Assembly (NCBI GenBank): GCA_039105265.1
Contig: JAPFFF010000012.1
Coordinates: forward strand, 62,001-126,000
Direction of reading: 5' to 3'
Length of the DNA: 64,000 nt
Origin: Tritrichomonas musculus
Taxonomy: Eukaryota; Parabasalia; Tritrichomonadida; Tritrichomonadidae
In this document: positions 39,328 to 49,258 of the stretch, piece after piece
Position numbering within the stretch: the first letter of the stretch is position 1
How the letters are laid out: every line of letters starts with the position of its first letter
Program-made: the position numbers and the translations under genes
Notes under the pieces: model-generated
Told to the model about the DNA's origin: nothing
Database searches by the model: none
The model's input: only the letters and a program-made list of their open reading frames with translations

Positions 39328-41073
39328 TCATATATACATATTCCCTAAAGATATAATGTAAACAAACCTTCTAATGAAATGAAACTCTTTTTTTATTCTA
39401 TATGGATCCGTACTGAAAATGATTATAATTGAGTCAATATCAAGACCTTTATCGACAAATTCTCGGGTTGGTTCAATCATGCCATCAAGCTCATTAGCCA
39501 TAAGCTGATATTGAACAAATCGCCCATCCCATGTATTATCCCAGTCTGTTTCTGGATATGTCCTTTTATTTACGATTAACTTGACGTTTCGGTAGTTGAT
39601 ATTTTGGAAAACAGTACAGTCTTCATTATGGAATGGAAACATCATTGTAATGTTCGTAGCATTCCTCAAAGGAACCGTCTTTGACAAAACAATACTATCA
39701 TAAGCCGCATGACCTTCAAATTGATGTCTTGTTAATTCTTGAGCAGGAATGATGTTTGGCTCATTTAACGATTCCATCAAAGCTTGAATAACATCAGGCT
39801 TGACTCCAAATCCTGCACAATTTGTCTTGAGCAAAGTGATATGACAAGCATTTTCTCTCACCCTCAATGTTGCTGTGGTTAGTTTCCAAATACTCATTGC
39901 TTCACCATGGAATGGATGTTCTTTTGCTTCTAATTCAATAGTATTCCCTTCCATATTCTTTTTGGCCGAATTTACTGTAAATTTTCCATGATCCCATTCA
40001 CAAGTGGATTTTGCCAAAAAAGTCTGTCCATAGCCAATCTCGGTCTCTGAGAGCATCAGACTTGGAACTTTATCCTCACCGATATTGAGGCGATGAACAT
40101 CACTGACGATCAAAGCCTCTTGACCAATTTGAGTAAAATGATGAGGGAGAGGCAAATATTTTGGCACTCCTAAATCTAAACCATCATTTCCCCAAAATCT
40201 TTTGACTTCAGCAACGCACTCTGGAGGAACTTGGCACCAAACTAAGCCATTCAAAGCAAATTTGACTTCTTCTTCGATTTCTCCCAAAATTCTATTCGGA
40301 TAAAGCCTCCATGCTTGAAGAACAAGCTGGTCTGTGAATGGAATACATAACTTCATTTCGATTTTGACATTCTCGACAGGATTGAAATCCTCAGTATTCA
40401 TAAGTTTGTTCCAAGCTCCTCGACGATGGGCTTCCCCCATTAGGCTATGATTATCTGGTAGTCTGACATAATCATCTTTATCATCAGCATCATCAGCTGG
40501 AGGAGTTCTTGGTTTGAAGAATTTTTCGAGCGGGATATATACACCACAAACATTTGGAGACATCATACAGACATCTTCCCAGAGAGCATGAGAATGTGGA
40601 TTTGCTTTTTTGGCGTCTTTTGGCCTAATACAGTTATAAGCAAAGGATTCTCTGACCATTTCATTTTGATGATAATTTTCGACTAACCTTCCATCGACCC
40701 AGAAAAATGCTTCAGAAATTATTTCGACAGCATCCTTAAATCCAATAAAAAGATAATTTAGATGACTAAAATCATCATCAATTGTTATTTTGCCTGATGC
40801 TACATTCTCTAAACCAACAGTCAAAAATAGCCTTAATTCAATAAATCCTTTTTCGATTTGAGATATTGTATGAGCAGAATGACTCAAACGTAATTTTGTT
40901 TTTGTGTTTAAAGGAACTGGTTCATCTTTGTCATGACAATTTTCTTGGACGATAGAGAAAGTGTTATCTCCGCTGTTTCTTTGGACTAAATACCTGAGTT
41001 TATCATTAAAAAAGTTCAAAATATCTCCTTCGTCATTTCCACGATTTTGATATTGAGCGTTTGCGTAAGTCAT
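39328..41073 (-). CDS. Putative Polinton-like major capsid protein
   Basis: About 580 residues from an internal ATG (MTYANAQYQ); the open frame extends further upstream, but that would overlap the divergent small gene. Readable blocks include IGFKDAVEIISEAFFWVDGR, NEMVRESFAYNC, CGVYIPLEKFF and KLCIPFTDQLVLQAWRLYP, then a beta-rich C-terminal half with HFTQIGQEALIV and VPLRNATNITMMFPF. Length, beta content and the IPL/IPF strand motifs fit a double-jelly-roll capsid of the Polinton/Maverick type known from trichomonads. I cannot confirm this without a structure or profile search. It belongs to a fossil element. Confidence 0.5.
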   Translation of the reverse strand: MTYANAQYQNRGNDEGDILNFFNDKLRYLVQRNSGDNTFSIVQENCHDKDEPVPLNTKTKLRLSHSAHTISQIEKGFIELRLFLTVGLENVASGKITIDDDFSHLNYLFIGFKDAVEIISEAFFWVDGRLVENYHQNEMVRESFAYNCIRPKDAKKANPHSHALWEDVCMMSPNVCGVYIPLEKFFKPRTPPADDADDKDDYVRLPDNHSLMGEAHRRGAWNKLMNTEDFNPVENVKIEMKLCIPFTDQLVLQAWRLYPNRILGEIEEEVKFALNGLVWCQVPPECVAEVKRFWGNDGLDLGVPKYLPLPHHFTQIGQEALIVSDVHRLNIGEDKVPSLMLSETEIGYGQTFLAKSTCEWDHGKFTVNSAKKNMEGNTIELEAKEHPFHGEAMSIWKLTTATLRVRENACHITLLKTNCAGFGVKPDVIQALMESLNEPNIIPAQELTRHQFEGHAAYDSIVLSKTVPLRNATNITMMFPFHNEDCTVFQNINYRNVKLIVNKRTYPETDWDNTWDGRFVQYQLMANELDGMIEPTREFVDKGLDIDSIIIIFSTDPYRIKKEFHFIRRFVYIISLGNMYI

Positions 41074-41149
41074 ATTTTCTGAGTTAATAAAAAAAATAAA
41101 ACCAGAAAATTTTTTAAACATCAATGAATTTTTTTTTACGTCTTGTAAA

Positions 41150-41440
41150 ATGGCATTTGGATCGTTCTTTAAGAAAATCAAAGATGGAGTTACAAATTTT
41201 GTTCAGAAAGCAAAACCTTGGGTTGATAAAAGTGGCTCAGCCGCTTCGACAGCAGGTCATTGGCTTCAAGAAAATACTTCTGGAATTGGACAAAAAATTG
41301 GTGATGGCTTAGTTTGGGCAGGAGATAGAGCACAAGATATCGCAAAACGATTACCTGACGCAAAAGGCTCTGACAATACAATTCGATATTCCGGAGGAGG
41401 AGGAGGGTCAGATAGATTTCTAAAGCCGCAGTTTGAATAA
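41150..41440 (+). CDS. Small amphipathic basic protein of the Polinton-like fossil
   Basis: 96 residues. The N-terminal amphipathic helix (MAFGSFFKKIKDGVTNFVQK) is followed by Ala/Gly/Lys segments and a Gly-rich tail (SGGGGGSDRF). It is divergent from the capsid-like gene, with 76 bp between the starts. Small amphipathic proteins of this kind occur next to capsid genes in Polintons and adenovirus-like elements and are often compared to membrane-active minor capsid proteins. The analogy is based on composition and position only. Confidence 0.5.
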   Translation: MAFGSFFKKIKDGVTNFVQKAKPWVDKSGSAASTAGHWLQENTSGIGQKIGDGLVWAGDRAQDIAKRLPDAKGSDNTIRYSGGGGGSDRFLKPQFE

Positions 41441-41636
41441 AAAAAAGACCCCCGATTGTGAGTTAAGCATACATTTTCCTCCAAATATCTTCGTCTAAAG
41501 GAGGTTCTTTTTCTGGTATGATTTTCATTATCCGAACACAGAAATTCAAAAACTCAATGATAACAAGGCAACCTAACAAACAATTTGTTATAATCGTCAT
41601 TTTTAAAAAGGAATAAGAACTTTTTATTTTTTTCAA

Positions 41637-42146
41637 ATGTCTGTGAATATTATTGAGCCAATCAAGAATTTTTTAAAAGAATTTAACACGACAGATGAGT
41701 TCAATGCCTTCTACTCTCTTCATAAAGATGAATTGGATAAACTAACTACTCATAAGCTAAATAAAATGTATTATGTCAAAGGTTATCGCATTACCAAAAT
41801 CAAAGGAGTTTTGATGCTAAAAAGATGGGATAATAACAAGAACGAACAAGAAGAGAAAATCAAAGAGGAAATCAACAATGTATCGACTCGACAAAAGGAA
41901 GTCGATGAGTATGTCAGAAATGATTTAAGCAAAAAAGTCGAAAATCTCTCTGCTTCTCAGCAGCAAATCGACAACATATATGATGAAATAAAAAAATTAC
42001 AGCTCGAAAATACATCTTGCAAAATCCAGATCGAAAAAAATAAATCGATAATGGAAAAAGAAATAGATGATTTAAAAGATGATTTCAAAAAAATAAAAGG
42101 AACAATTAACGATATAATAGATTTTTGTAATTCAAAATTAAAATGA
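41637..42146 (+). CDS. 169-residue coiled-coil protein with GYxxTK module (fossil element)
   Basis: It starts MSVNIIEPIKNFLKEF. Residues 41-62 contain LNKMYYVKGYRITKIKG followed by VLMLK. Residues 68-160 are a strong coiled coil, and the end is IIDFCNSKLK. The same arrangement occurs in the 220-residue protein of the neighbouring 4.9-kb element (36,110-36,772). The function is unknown. A fibre or assembly role is conceivable for a coiled-coil gene next to a capsid gene, but this is speculation. Confidence 0.6.
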   Translation: MSVNIIEPIKNFLKEFNTTDEFNAFYSLHKDELDKLTTHKLNKMYYVKGYRITKIKGVLMLKRWDNNKNEQEEKIKEEINNVSTRQKEVDEYVRNDLSKKVENLSASQQQIDNIYDEIKKLQLENTSCKIQIEKNKSIMEKEIDDLKDDFKKIKGTINDIIDFCNSKLK

Positions 42147-42505
42147 AGTATTTATTTAATTTTTTTTTTTTTTTGTTATATCTCTTCAAAATATCTGCTA
42201 TTACTGTCCAAAGTCGACTTTAATAATATGTATCATTAGTGCTAATTGTGTCCAAGAACTAAAGATATATATTTACTTATATCTATGATCTATTAAAATA
42301 TGACAATTCCATAACAGTAACCTCTAAATAAACTATTAAAATAGGTGAAATCAGCTATATTAATATGAAATCGTTTCAAAACCATTCCATAGCAAGGTTC
42401 ATATATGACATTTGCAAGATTGTGTTCAATAAAGAAAAGCTTTTCAAGAAATAATTGTAATAAAAAACGTAATTTATAGGTGAATTAAATGAAACTTTTC
42501 TGTCT
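42147..42505. other. Non-coding spacer in the fossil region
   Basis: AT-rich. No open frame, TIR or recognisable remnant seen. Confidence 0.45.
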
Positions 42506-44051
42506 ATGAAACCATTGACGCTGAACACCATGTTATACAATCATGTACATGAAGAAGATGTGTACAAAACCATGTCTATTAATGATTTTCGTGATGATGA
42601 TCACCTATTGAAAGTAATTGAAGAACAACCAGATGTGAATGATACTACGACTCCCGAAGTCCAAGATCCATCATATATATGGACTTTTTGATGAGATTCC
42701 TGAATGAGTATACACTTTAGAGTGAGAAGGTTACTTCGATAAGGATGGTAACCCATTAAAGGATGAGACATCGATTAAACACCTCAAAAGTGGAGAACCA
42801 CCAGTAAATATCGATGCTGAACAAGAATATTATGATGAACATGGTAATATCAATTATATGGATCATTATTATTATTGTATGAACCATAACAAGTATGATT
42901 TACGTAAGATTACTAAGCAGATTAGAACCAAGAAGTTCATCTCCATAACAAGTATGATTTACGTAAATCGACAATAATTCGTAAATGGATATCATCACAT
43001 AAAACAGAGAAGTTAATGGTTATAGTTCCAACAGTGAATATCGCGGAAGAGTTCTATACCAAACTGACTGATATGAATGTTAAGCCCATACGGTCGTGTG
43101 TTAATGATATTGCGTTTAAAGAGTTCAACAATGATGTTAATATTATTATTATTACTTACAACAGTGCTTCTAAGTGTTTAGGTGTCTTGATCGAAGAATA
43201 CTATATTAAAGAACAACGATTAGATAACTTTCTAGGTCCAAACAATAATTGAGATTCGGATATGTATGTATATGCTCGAAACGGGAAGCACATGAAGAAG
43301 AGAAATTACTCGATACCGAACAACTGATATAAGAGATACTAAAATCTATTTCGTGGTAACACAAGGAATTGTATGAGTAAAATAGATTGGGATGATACAT
43401 TATATAAATTTGCTCGTGGGAGATTCTGTAAATCGGATGAGTCTGTTGATGATGAAACCGTTAATGAATCTGCGGATGATGAACCAATTAATGAACCTAT
43501 TGTAGATATAGAATTTCTGAATAAAAGAGAGTTATACAACTATTATTGAATCGATGCCAAGACAATACCAGTTTGACATGAAGTTAAGATGCAATATGTT
43601 AAGACCAATGGTAAGATGGGTCGATTGTACAAATTAGTGAAGAAGTGAATTAACAATGTATTTACTTTTTATTTTTCTTGTAAAGAAATGACCACATTAA
43701 CAGAATTCTTCACAATGAATGATATGGACAAGTTGAAGAATGAACTCGCTAGACTTGTCGAATCGAAAGACTATAAGACAGTTAATACATTGTTAACTGT
43801 GGAAGTTTAACACTCGTGAACTTAATGAAGAGATATTATGAAATGAAAAACACTTTGCGAAATGTAATATTGTAATGAAATTCGAGACCAAACTTAGACG
43901 TATATCCAAACAAACAACTCCACAAAGTGAATCTCCAGAACAGAGTGATATATATACATTTAAATTCAGATATTACGATCCAAACACCAAATCGTTTGGA
44001 TATGTTACTAGAATAGAATCCAAATACTATTAAATGATGGTGCTGATACAC
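42506..44051 (+). pseudogene. Decayed coding remnants, part helicase-like
   Basis: Plus-strand coding-like sequence with many breaks. A stretch at 43,016-43,252 contains VIVPTVNIAEEFYTKL and IIIITYNSASKCL, which resemble motifs Ia and downstream of superfamily-2 helicases or origin-binding-type helicases. A short acidic frame lies at 43,373-43,549. From about 43,686 the sequence resembles the N-terminal part of the GYxxTK-module proteins. All of this looks like an old, heavily broken segment of a virus-like element. Confidence 0.4.
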
Positions 44052-44366
44052 AGATCACAGATCTCACACACATATATTCATTATATTTTTAGATAAAAGT
44101 AGTTAATTCCGAAACTACTAAATAACATTAACAACATCAATATTAACGAATCAATTAACGACTCTTGATTTTTTACAAAAACGGTTAACCTATCTTTTTT
44201 AAAAAGTAGTTAACCTCAAAAAACACAAATCAATTATTAATTTTGTATATCAGACGATGAAAAATAAAGCAAGAACATAATTTTATAAATACTATTTTAA
44301 TTAGCAAACAAAAACAAAATGAGAAGGATGATTAACAACCAGAATAAAATTCAAACAAAATAATCA
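44052..44366. other. Spacer with short inverted TTAACC motifs
   Basis: About 315 bp, AT-rich, between the fossil and a host gene. It has repeated GTTAACCT and TAGTTAA motifs around 44,100-44,215. No gene recognised. Confidence 0.4.
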
Positions 44367-47351
44367 TCAAACACTTTCAATGAGAGAAAACCATCTCTGC
44401 AGATTTTTAAATTTATCTACAACTTCTTGTCCGAAAATATCAAAAATTAACAATGAATTTATTCTCCCAACAATTTTTTCATCTTCAACTTTCTGAATTA
44501 GAATATTTTTGCCATTTTTCAAACGATTTGAAACATTTTTCGGATGTGGAGAAGGACTAGAATATCTTCTTACAGGATCTTCATTAAGTGTACATAAGGA
44601 TTTAACAACTCTTGAAACATTGATTAAATTTAATCTAATATAAAATGGATCATTTCCATTAAAAAGAGCTGTTATGAGCATTTTTATAGTATTTTGATTT
44701 AATTTAGCGTTATTTAAAATCGGATTCAGCATTTTTTCAAGTTGAATGAAAGTTTGTAATTTCCAACCAATATTATATTGTTCATAAAATTCAATATTTG
44801 ATGAATTTGATTTAAAAGGCATACAGAATTCGTTTTGAAAAGATTTTTCAAGAAGAAGAAGGAAGCATTGAACGTCATGCGTAACATCAATATAAAATGA
44901 TATATAAGGATCAGCCAAACAAAACGAAAGAGACAAATTAGAATCCAAAAAAGGAACCCTTAATGATTTAGAATTTACAATCGAATACAGAGCATTTTCC
45001 CTTTCTTTTGTAATTTGATCATTCTCATTTGAATTACTTTGTGGAATGATCGGATGAGGAACATAAGAAAGTGTTATGTAAATTAGAGACTTTGTAATTT
45101 CATTTGTTACGAAAACAAATATTCCAGTCACAGGCTGATAAAATTCCATTTTTAATTCACTATTACTCAACTTTTGTTGATTACTGTTTTGATCCATTTC
45201 AATATTACCATTGTAAACAAATTTCCATGAATTGATGATTTTTTCAGCAGTATCAATGAGCGATTTTGATACAATATCTAATGATAATGATGAAAAATCG
45301 GAAACAGAAGATTCTGATGAAGATAAAGAATAAGTTGAAGTTTTAATTTCTTCTTTTGGTAATGAATCATTTGAATTAAATTGTTTTGTATAAAATTTTT
45401 TTTCTTCTACATTTGTCCATTCTTCACTTAATTTGACTTTTAATATATTAGAAACATCACCACCTAAAGCATTGGGAAATTCTGATCCTAAAACCGAATT
45501 AATAAACTGAGCAAAGCATTCAATTGAATTTACAATCATTTCAACAATTTGTAAAACAAAAAGTCGACGTTGCGTTTCACCATAATATGCAGCATTAAAA
45601 TTACTAATTTTTGAACCCAAATCAGTTTGTTCATGCATATTTTTCTGAAAAAGTTCGTTTGCATAAGATGAAGACTCAAGGATAATGCTTTTTTCAATTG
45701 ATCCAAGAAATGATTTGGCTGTTACTAAACCGCCTGATCTCTTGTAGAGAATATTGTGAACATCTTTATTGTACATCAATCGATCAAATATTGTTGACTT
45801 GTTTGGATCTGGTGGACTTGGAAAGATTTCTTGGTTAGGGAAAATGTGAGTTAATCTTAATAATATATTAACAGAGTTATAAGCAAGCTGTGTTTCAGTC
45901 ATTGATGCGATTTTAATACCAGGATAATTGATAATTGCTGATGCAATTGACTCGTACAATGAATCAGTAGAAATTGATGTAGATAATGAAGAAATTTGTT
46001 TAAAAAAAGTTCTTAGTATGTGACCTAAATTAAGATCAAGTTTTGTAATTGCAAAGACGATTCCTTTGAAGAAGATAATGTCACTAATTTTTGGCATATT
46101 GAAATATATAACATCATCATTATCACTTTCATCTAAATTTGATTTTGTACTGAAAAGGTTAACGTATTTCATTTGCTTTTCTTTAATTTTTTCATCTGAA
46201 ATTTGATGAAGAATACAACTGAGAATGTTCCGATATTTTGGAAAAATTCTTTCATAAATACTACCATTTAAGTTCTCAGTTTCAGGCTGTTTTAAATGAT
46301 TTTGCTTTTCCATGGGAGAACTTTGATTCACGTGTAGTGATGAAAAAAGTGGTGAGTATTCCCAATTATCAACAAATTCATCTAATAAAAAATAATCCCA
46401 GATAGCTTCAATTGCAACATCATCACCTCGAACTTTTCTAAGAAGATCAATAGCTTTGAAATGGTAAATACTAAAATAAGACATACAAGAAGAAAATGCT
46501 TCGAAAAACATCGATTCAATTGAATCTAATGAAAAGAGATCAGAATCATCATTTAATAAATATGAGTTGCTTTCATTTTTACAATCAATTCTTTTTGAGA
46601 TCATACAGAAAAATTGAATTAATATTCGGTCTTTAAAAAGGAATGAGTGATGTAAAAAAGAACCAACAAGTCTTGGAGCAATATTATCATTAATTAGCAA
46701 AGAGATAAATGAGAGACCTTCACGAAGATATTCAATTGAACAAAAATGACCAAATAGTGATGGGAATGTAGAATATACAAAATAATCAATAATCCAATTA
46801 TATTTATCTTTAAAATTAAAACATGCTTCTTCATTTTTGTCAGTATTATTATTGTTTATCTCTGATTGCGTAATTAAAAAAACACCAATTAAAAGATCTG
46901 TGATATCAAAGCGATTTAAATTATTAGGATTTTGATTAGAGATATTATTGTTTATATTTGAAAAATTTTGCAAATTAATTGATGGCTCCAAAGAGGAGCC
47001 GATTTTTGATGATATTCCATGTATTTCGCTTTGATTTAATTTCGATAGAGAGCAAAAATATCCAATAATTGATTTATTAATAGTAGATCCTTCTTCAACT
47101 TTATTATTAAATGTAAATAATATTTGAGGAAACTTAAACTTTGTTTCATATTTTTTCCTAAAAATTAAAATATTATGTATCTTTGCGAGTAATTGATATT
47201 TTTGAAAAACATTCTGACCTTCATCGGTAAAACAATTTTTTAGAAGACTTTCATTAAAGGAGTAAGTATTTTTGAGCTTTTGCAAATCAGGATCAATATC
47301 ATCATTCATTGAAGATATTGTTTGAAAAAAAAAAAAAATAATCGTAAACAT
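44367..47351 (-). CDS. Large unrecognised alpha-helical protein
   Basis: 994 residues from the first ATG. A second ATG (complement of 47,307-47,309) gives 980 residues beginning MNDDIDPDLQKL. It is the more likely start, because the extra 14 residues are Ile/Phe encoded by an A/T homopolymer. The protein is mostly helical, with hydrophobic stretches such as LREGLSFISLLIND and IIFFKGIVFAITKLDLNLGH. A Ser-rich acidic linker lies near residue 690, and a basic Ser/Pro patch (RRYSSPSPHPKN) lies near the C-terminus. It could be a HEAT/armadillo-type or GAP-like scaffold. I cannot assign a family. No repeats or TM segments stand out. Confidence 0.8.
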   Translation of the reverse strand: MFTIIFFFFQTISSMNDDIDPDLQKLKNTYSFNESLLKNCFTDEGQNVFQKYQLLAKIHNILIFRKKYETKFKFPQILFTFNNKVEEGSTINKSIIGYFCSLSKLNQSEIHGISSKIGSSLEPSINLQNFSNINNNISNQNPNNLNRFDITDLLIGVFLITQSEINNNNTDKNEEACFNFKDKYNWIIDYFVYSTFPSLFGHFCSIEYLREGLSFISLLINDNIAPRLVGSFLHHSFLFKDRILIQFFCMISKRIDCKNESNSYLLNDDSDLFSLDSIESMFFEAFSSCMSYFSIYHFKAIDLLRKVRGDDVAIEAIWDYFLLDEFVDNWEYSPLFSSLHVNQSSPMEKQNHLKQPETENLNGSIYERIFPKYRNILSCILHQISDEKIKEKQMKYVNLFSTKSNLDESDNDDVIYFNMPKISDIIFFKGIVFAITKLDLNLGHILRTFFKQISSLSTSISTDSLYESIASAIINYPGIKIASMTETQLAYNSVNILLRLTHIFPNQEIFPSPPDPNKSTIFDRLMYNKDVHNILYKRSGGLVTAKSFLGSIEKSIILESSSYANELFQKNMHEQTDLGSKISNFNAAYYGETQRRLFVLQIVEMIVNSIECFAQFINSVLGSEFPNALGGDVSNILKVKLSEEWTNVEEKKFYTKQFNSNDSLPKEEIKTSTYSLSSSESSVSDFSSLSLDIVSKSLIDTAEKIINSWKFVYNGNIEMDQNSNQQKLSNSELKMEFYQPVTGIFVFVTNEITKSLIYITLSYVPHPIIPQSNSNENDQITKERENALYSIVNSKSLRVPFLDSNLSLSFCLADPYISFYIDVTHDVQCFLLLLEKSFQNEFCMPFKSNSSNIEFYEQYNIGWKLQTFIQLEKMLNPILNNAKLNQNTIKMLITALFNGNDPFYIRLNLINVSRVVKSLCTLNEDPVRRYSSPSPHPKNVSNRLKNGKNILIQKVEDEKIVGRINSLLIFDIFGQEVVDKFKNLQRWFSLIESV

Positions 47352-47996
47352 TCAAAAAATTAGTATTTGAAACTTTTCAATTAATTTAAATATTTTCAAA
47401 ATTTATTTTCAAATAAATTCATACAAAATTGAATTCAAATTCAAAAAAGCAATTACATTTTATTTAGAAGATTTATTTACATATAAATATATTTACCATA
47501 AATTTAGTTTTTGATTTTTTATGAAAATTTTATTAACATAATTTCCTTGTAAAAGTTCAACTTTTTCTGGGGAAAAAAATAATAAAATCTCAACTCATTG
47601 AAGATTTCATTAACATTATAATCATAAGTGATATGTTATGATATCATCATCATTGACTATTAATTATTTTTAATCAATTGACTGGGACAAACAGGCTTTC
47701 AATCATAATTTATTTTTAAACGAGATATGTTTTTAAAAAAATACCTCCAACATATAGCAAAATCTAATTTTATCTTTAATATATGCCAATTTTAATGGTA
47801 TTGTACATCATATGGAACTACTTTTTTCGGAAGCCTAATTACAAATGCTTTTTTAGACATCAATATTAAAAATTCAATATTTTAAACATATTTAAAACAT
47901 TTTTAATTAAAAACAACTTTTTAATAATTTGTAGATTTTCCAGAAAATCTATATCAAATTCATATCTTTTCAAATAACTGAAAATATCATCGTCAA
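47352..47996. other. Divergent AT-rich spacer
   Basis: About 645 bp between divergent starts. AT-rich, no open frame. It probably contains two promoters. No TIR or RNA gene seen. Confidence 0.5.
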
Positions 47997-48545
47997 ATGA
48001 GTTTACCTCTAGAGAAATTTTTGCAACTTGAATTATCTTCCTGCCACCGAAATTGCAATAAAGGAATTATAATACAACCTTCTCTTCGAAATTTCAGCCA
48101 GTGGCAAGTTTATATTTTTCCTTCAGAAGGCGTTTTCAAATCATGTATTTTAACATTCTTCATTTATTTCAATAACTTTCCTTCCAATGTTCCTGAAGTT
48201 ATTTTTCAATCAGGAGTTTTCCATCCATACGTTGATCATTCAACATTTCGCTTTGATACTTCCCCATTTTTCACCGAATGGAACGTTCAAACCCGCGTTT
48301 ATTTACTTTTAAATTCAATATATGATTCTTTTATCGATATTCCTAAACCACAAGGCAATTCTGCCAATCCTGAGGCCGTACGCTACTTACAAAAAAGCTT
48401 AAATGCATATGAAAAGAGAGCACTTGAAGAATTACCAAAACATGAAGAACCTAATAACCAAAATGAGATTAATACACCAAAAAGGTGGAATGCACAAAAA
48501 GAGAAACTGATGAATTCGCTATTTACCCAAAAGAAAGTCCAATAG
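47997..48545 (+). CDS. Ubiquitin-E2 variant, FTS/AKTIP-like (no catalytic Cys)
   Basis: 182 residues covering a UBC fold. After the N-terminal helix come GIIIQPSLRNFSQWQVYIFP, FKSCILTFFIYFNNFPSNVP and EVIFQSGVFHPYVD, then FRFDTSPFFTEWN. The HPxVD motif, the F...W segment in place of the catalytic Cys block, and the NPEA segment (residues ~125-128) match FTS/AKTIP-type E2 variants, not active E2 enzymes. In animals and fungi FTS joins Hook and FHIP to link endosomes to dynein. Here only this subunit is recognisable. The C-terminal tail (NTPKRWNAQKEKLMNS) is basic and helical. Confidence 0.75.
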   Translation: MSLPLEKFLQLELSSCHRNCNKGIIIQPSLRNFSQWQVYIFPSEGVFKSCILTFFIYFNNFPSNVPEVIFQSGVFHPYVDHSTFRFDTSPFFTEWNVQTRVYLLLNSIYDSFIDIPKPQGNSANPEAVRYLQKSLNAYEKRALEELPKHEEPNNQNEINTPKRWNAQKEKLMNSLFTQKKVQ

Positions 48546-49232
48546 GTGTATTTTTGTATAAATAAAAAAGAATTTTAAATAATGATGCTTCTTTTCATTT
48601 TTTGAATATTAATAACTATTTTTGCATATATACATATATAATGAGGTTAATCATGCGATTATCAATTAACTAAATCTGAAGATATTTCCAAAAAAAATTC
48701 TTAAGAATTTATAATCCTATTTCAGAAAAAAGAGACTGACATTATTGAAAAAAAAAAAAAACAGCTTTGAAAAAGAGACTTAATTTTATCAAAAAAAATT
48801 GAATAAAATTTTACATTCAAAATAAAAGAATTTATTAAAAAATATTGATTTCTTAGAATGATATATTTATTATTTGCATATTTTAACATATATTGATAAT
48901 AATAGCAATAGATGCGTTATTAATAATAAAATATTTTATATATATTTAATCAAATATTTAATATATTTTGTTAAATATCAGTTTGAATTTATAAATACAT
49001 CAAAAAATATTCAGAAAAAGTTAAATTCATGATAGATTACAATATTTATATAGTCTATTTATATTGTTGATAGTCAAAGATTCAAATAAATAACTAGGCT
49101 AATATATTATAAATATTAAATCTAACTTTAAAAAAGAAGAAATAAATATATAACATGAAAGAATATCAAAAAATTAATATAATTTTAATTTCAATAGAAT
49201 TGATAGAAAAATGATATATACTTTATTACAAT
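48546..49232. other. AT-rich intergenic region
   Basis: About 690 bp, nearly pure A/T, with A runs near 48,750 and TA-rich stretches. No gene or repeat element seen. Confidence 0.5.
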
Positions 49233-49237
49233 TCATT
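49233..49237 (+). promoter_or_regulatory. Initiator-like motif (TCATT)
   Basis: It fits TCA(+1)-Y-(T/A). The +1 A at 49,235 is 24 nt before the ATG at 49,259 but lies inside the longer frame from 49,211, which supports the shorter start for the ribulokinase. Confidence 0.4.
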
Positions 49238-49258
49238 ATTACATCTTTTGTTACCGTA

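Larger units (their letters stand above)
39328..44051. mobile_element. Polinton/Maverick-like fossil (partial)
   Basis: Remains of a capsid-bearing element: a putative capsid gene (39,328-41,073, minus), a small divergent amphipathic protein (41,150-41,440, plus), a coiled-coil protein (41,637-42,146, plus), and decayed coding remnants out to about 44,050. No polymerase B, integrase, protease or packaging ATPase is recognisable in the window, and no matching outer TIR was found. It is therefore a broken, incomplete copy. The three left-hand genes look intact as frames, while the right part has many breaks and looks older. The family assignment rests on gene style and context. Confidence 0.5.

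Noticed and set aside
44367-47351. Idea that the 994-residue protein is the FHIP partner of the adjacent FTS-like protein
   Set aside because: Neighbourhood is suggestive, but I could not find FHIP sequence blocks in it; left unassigned.
49211-49258. N-terminal hydrophobic extension of the ribulokinase as a signal peptide
   Set aside because: The enzyme family starts at the MDFPQYVIGIDYGT segment, and an initiator-like motif lies inside the extension.
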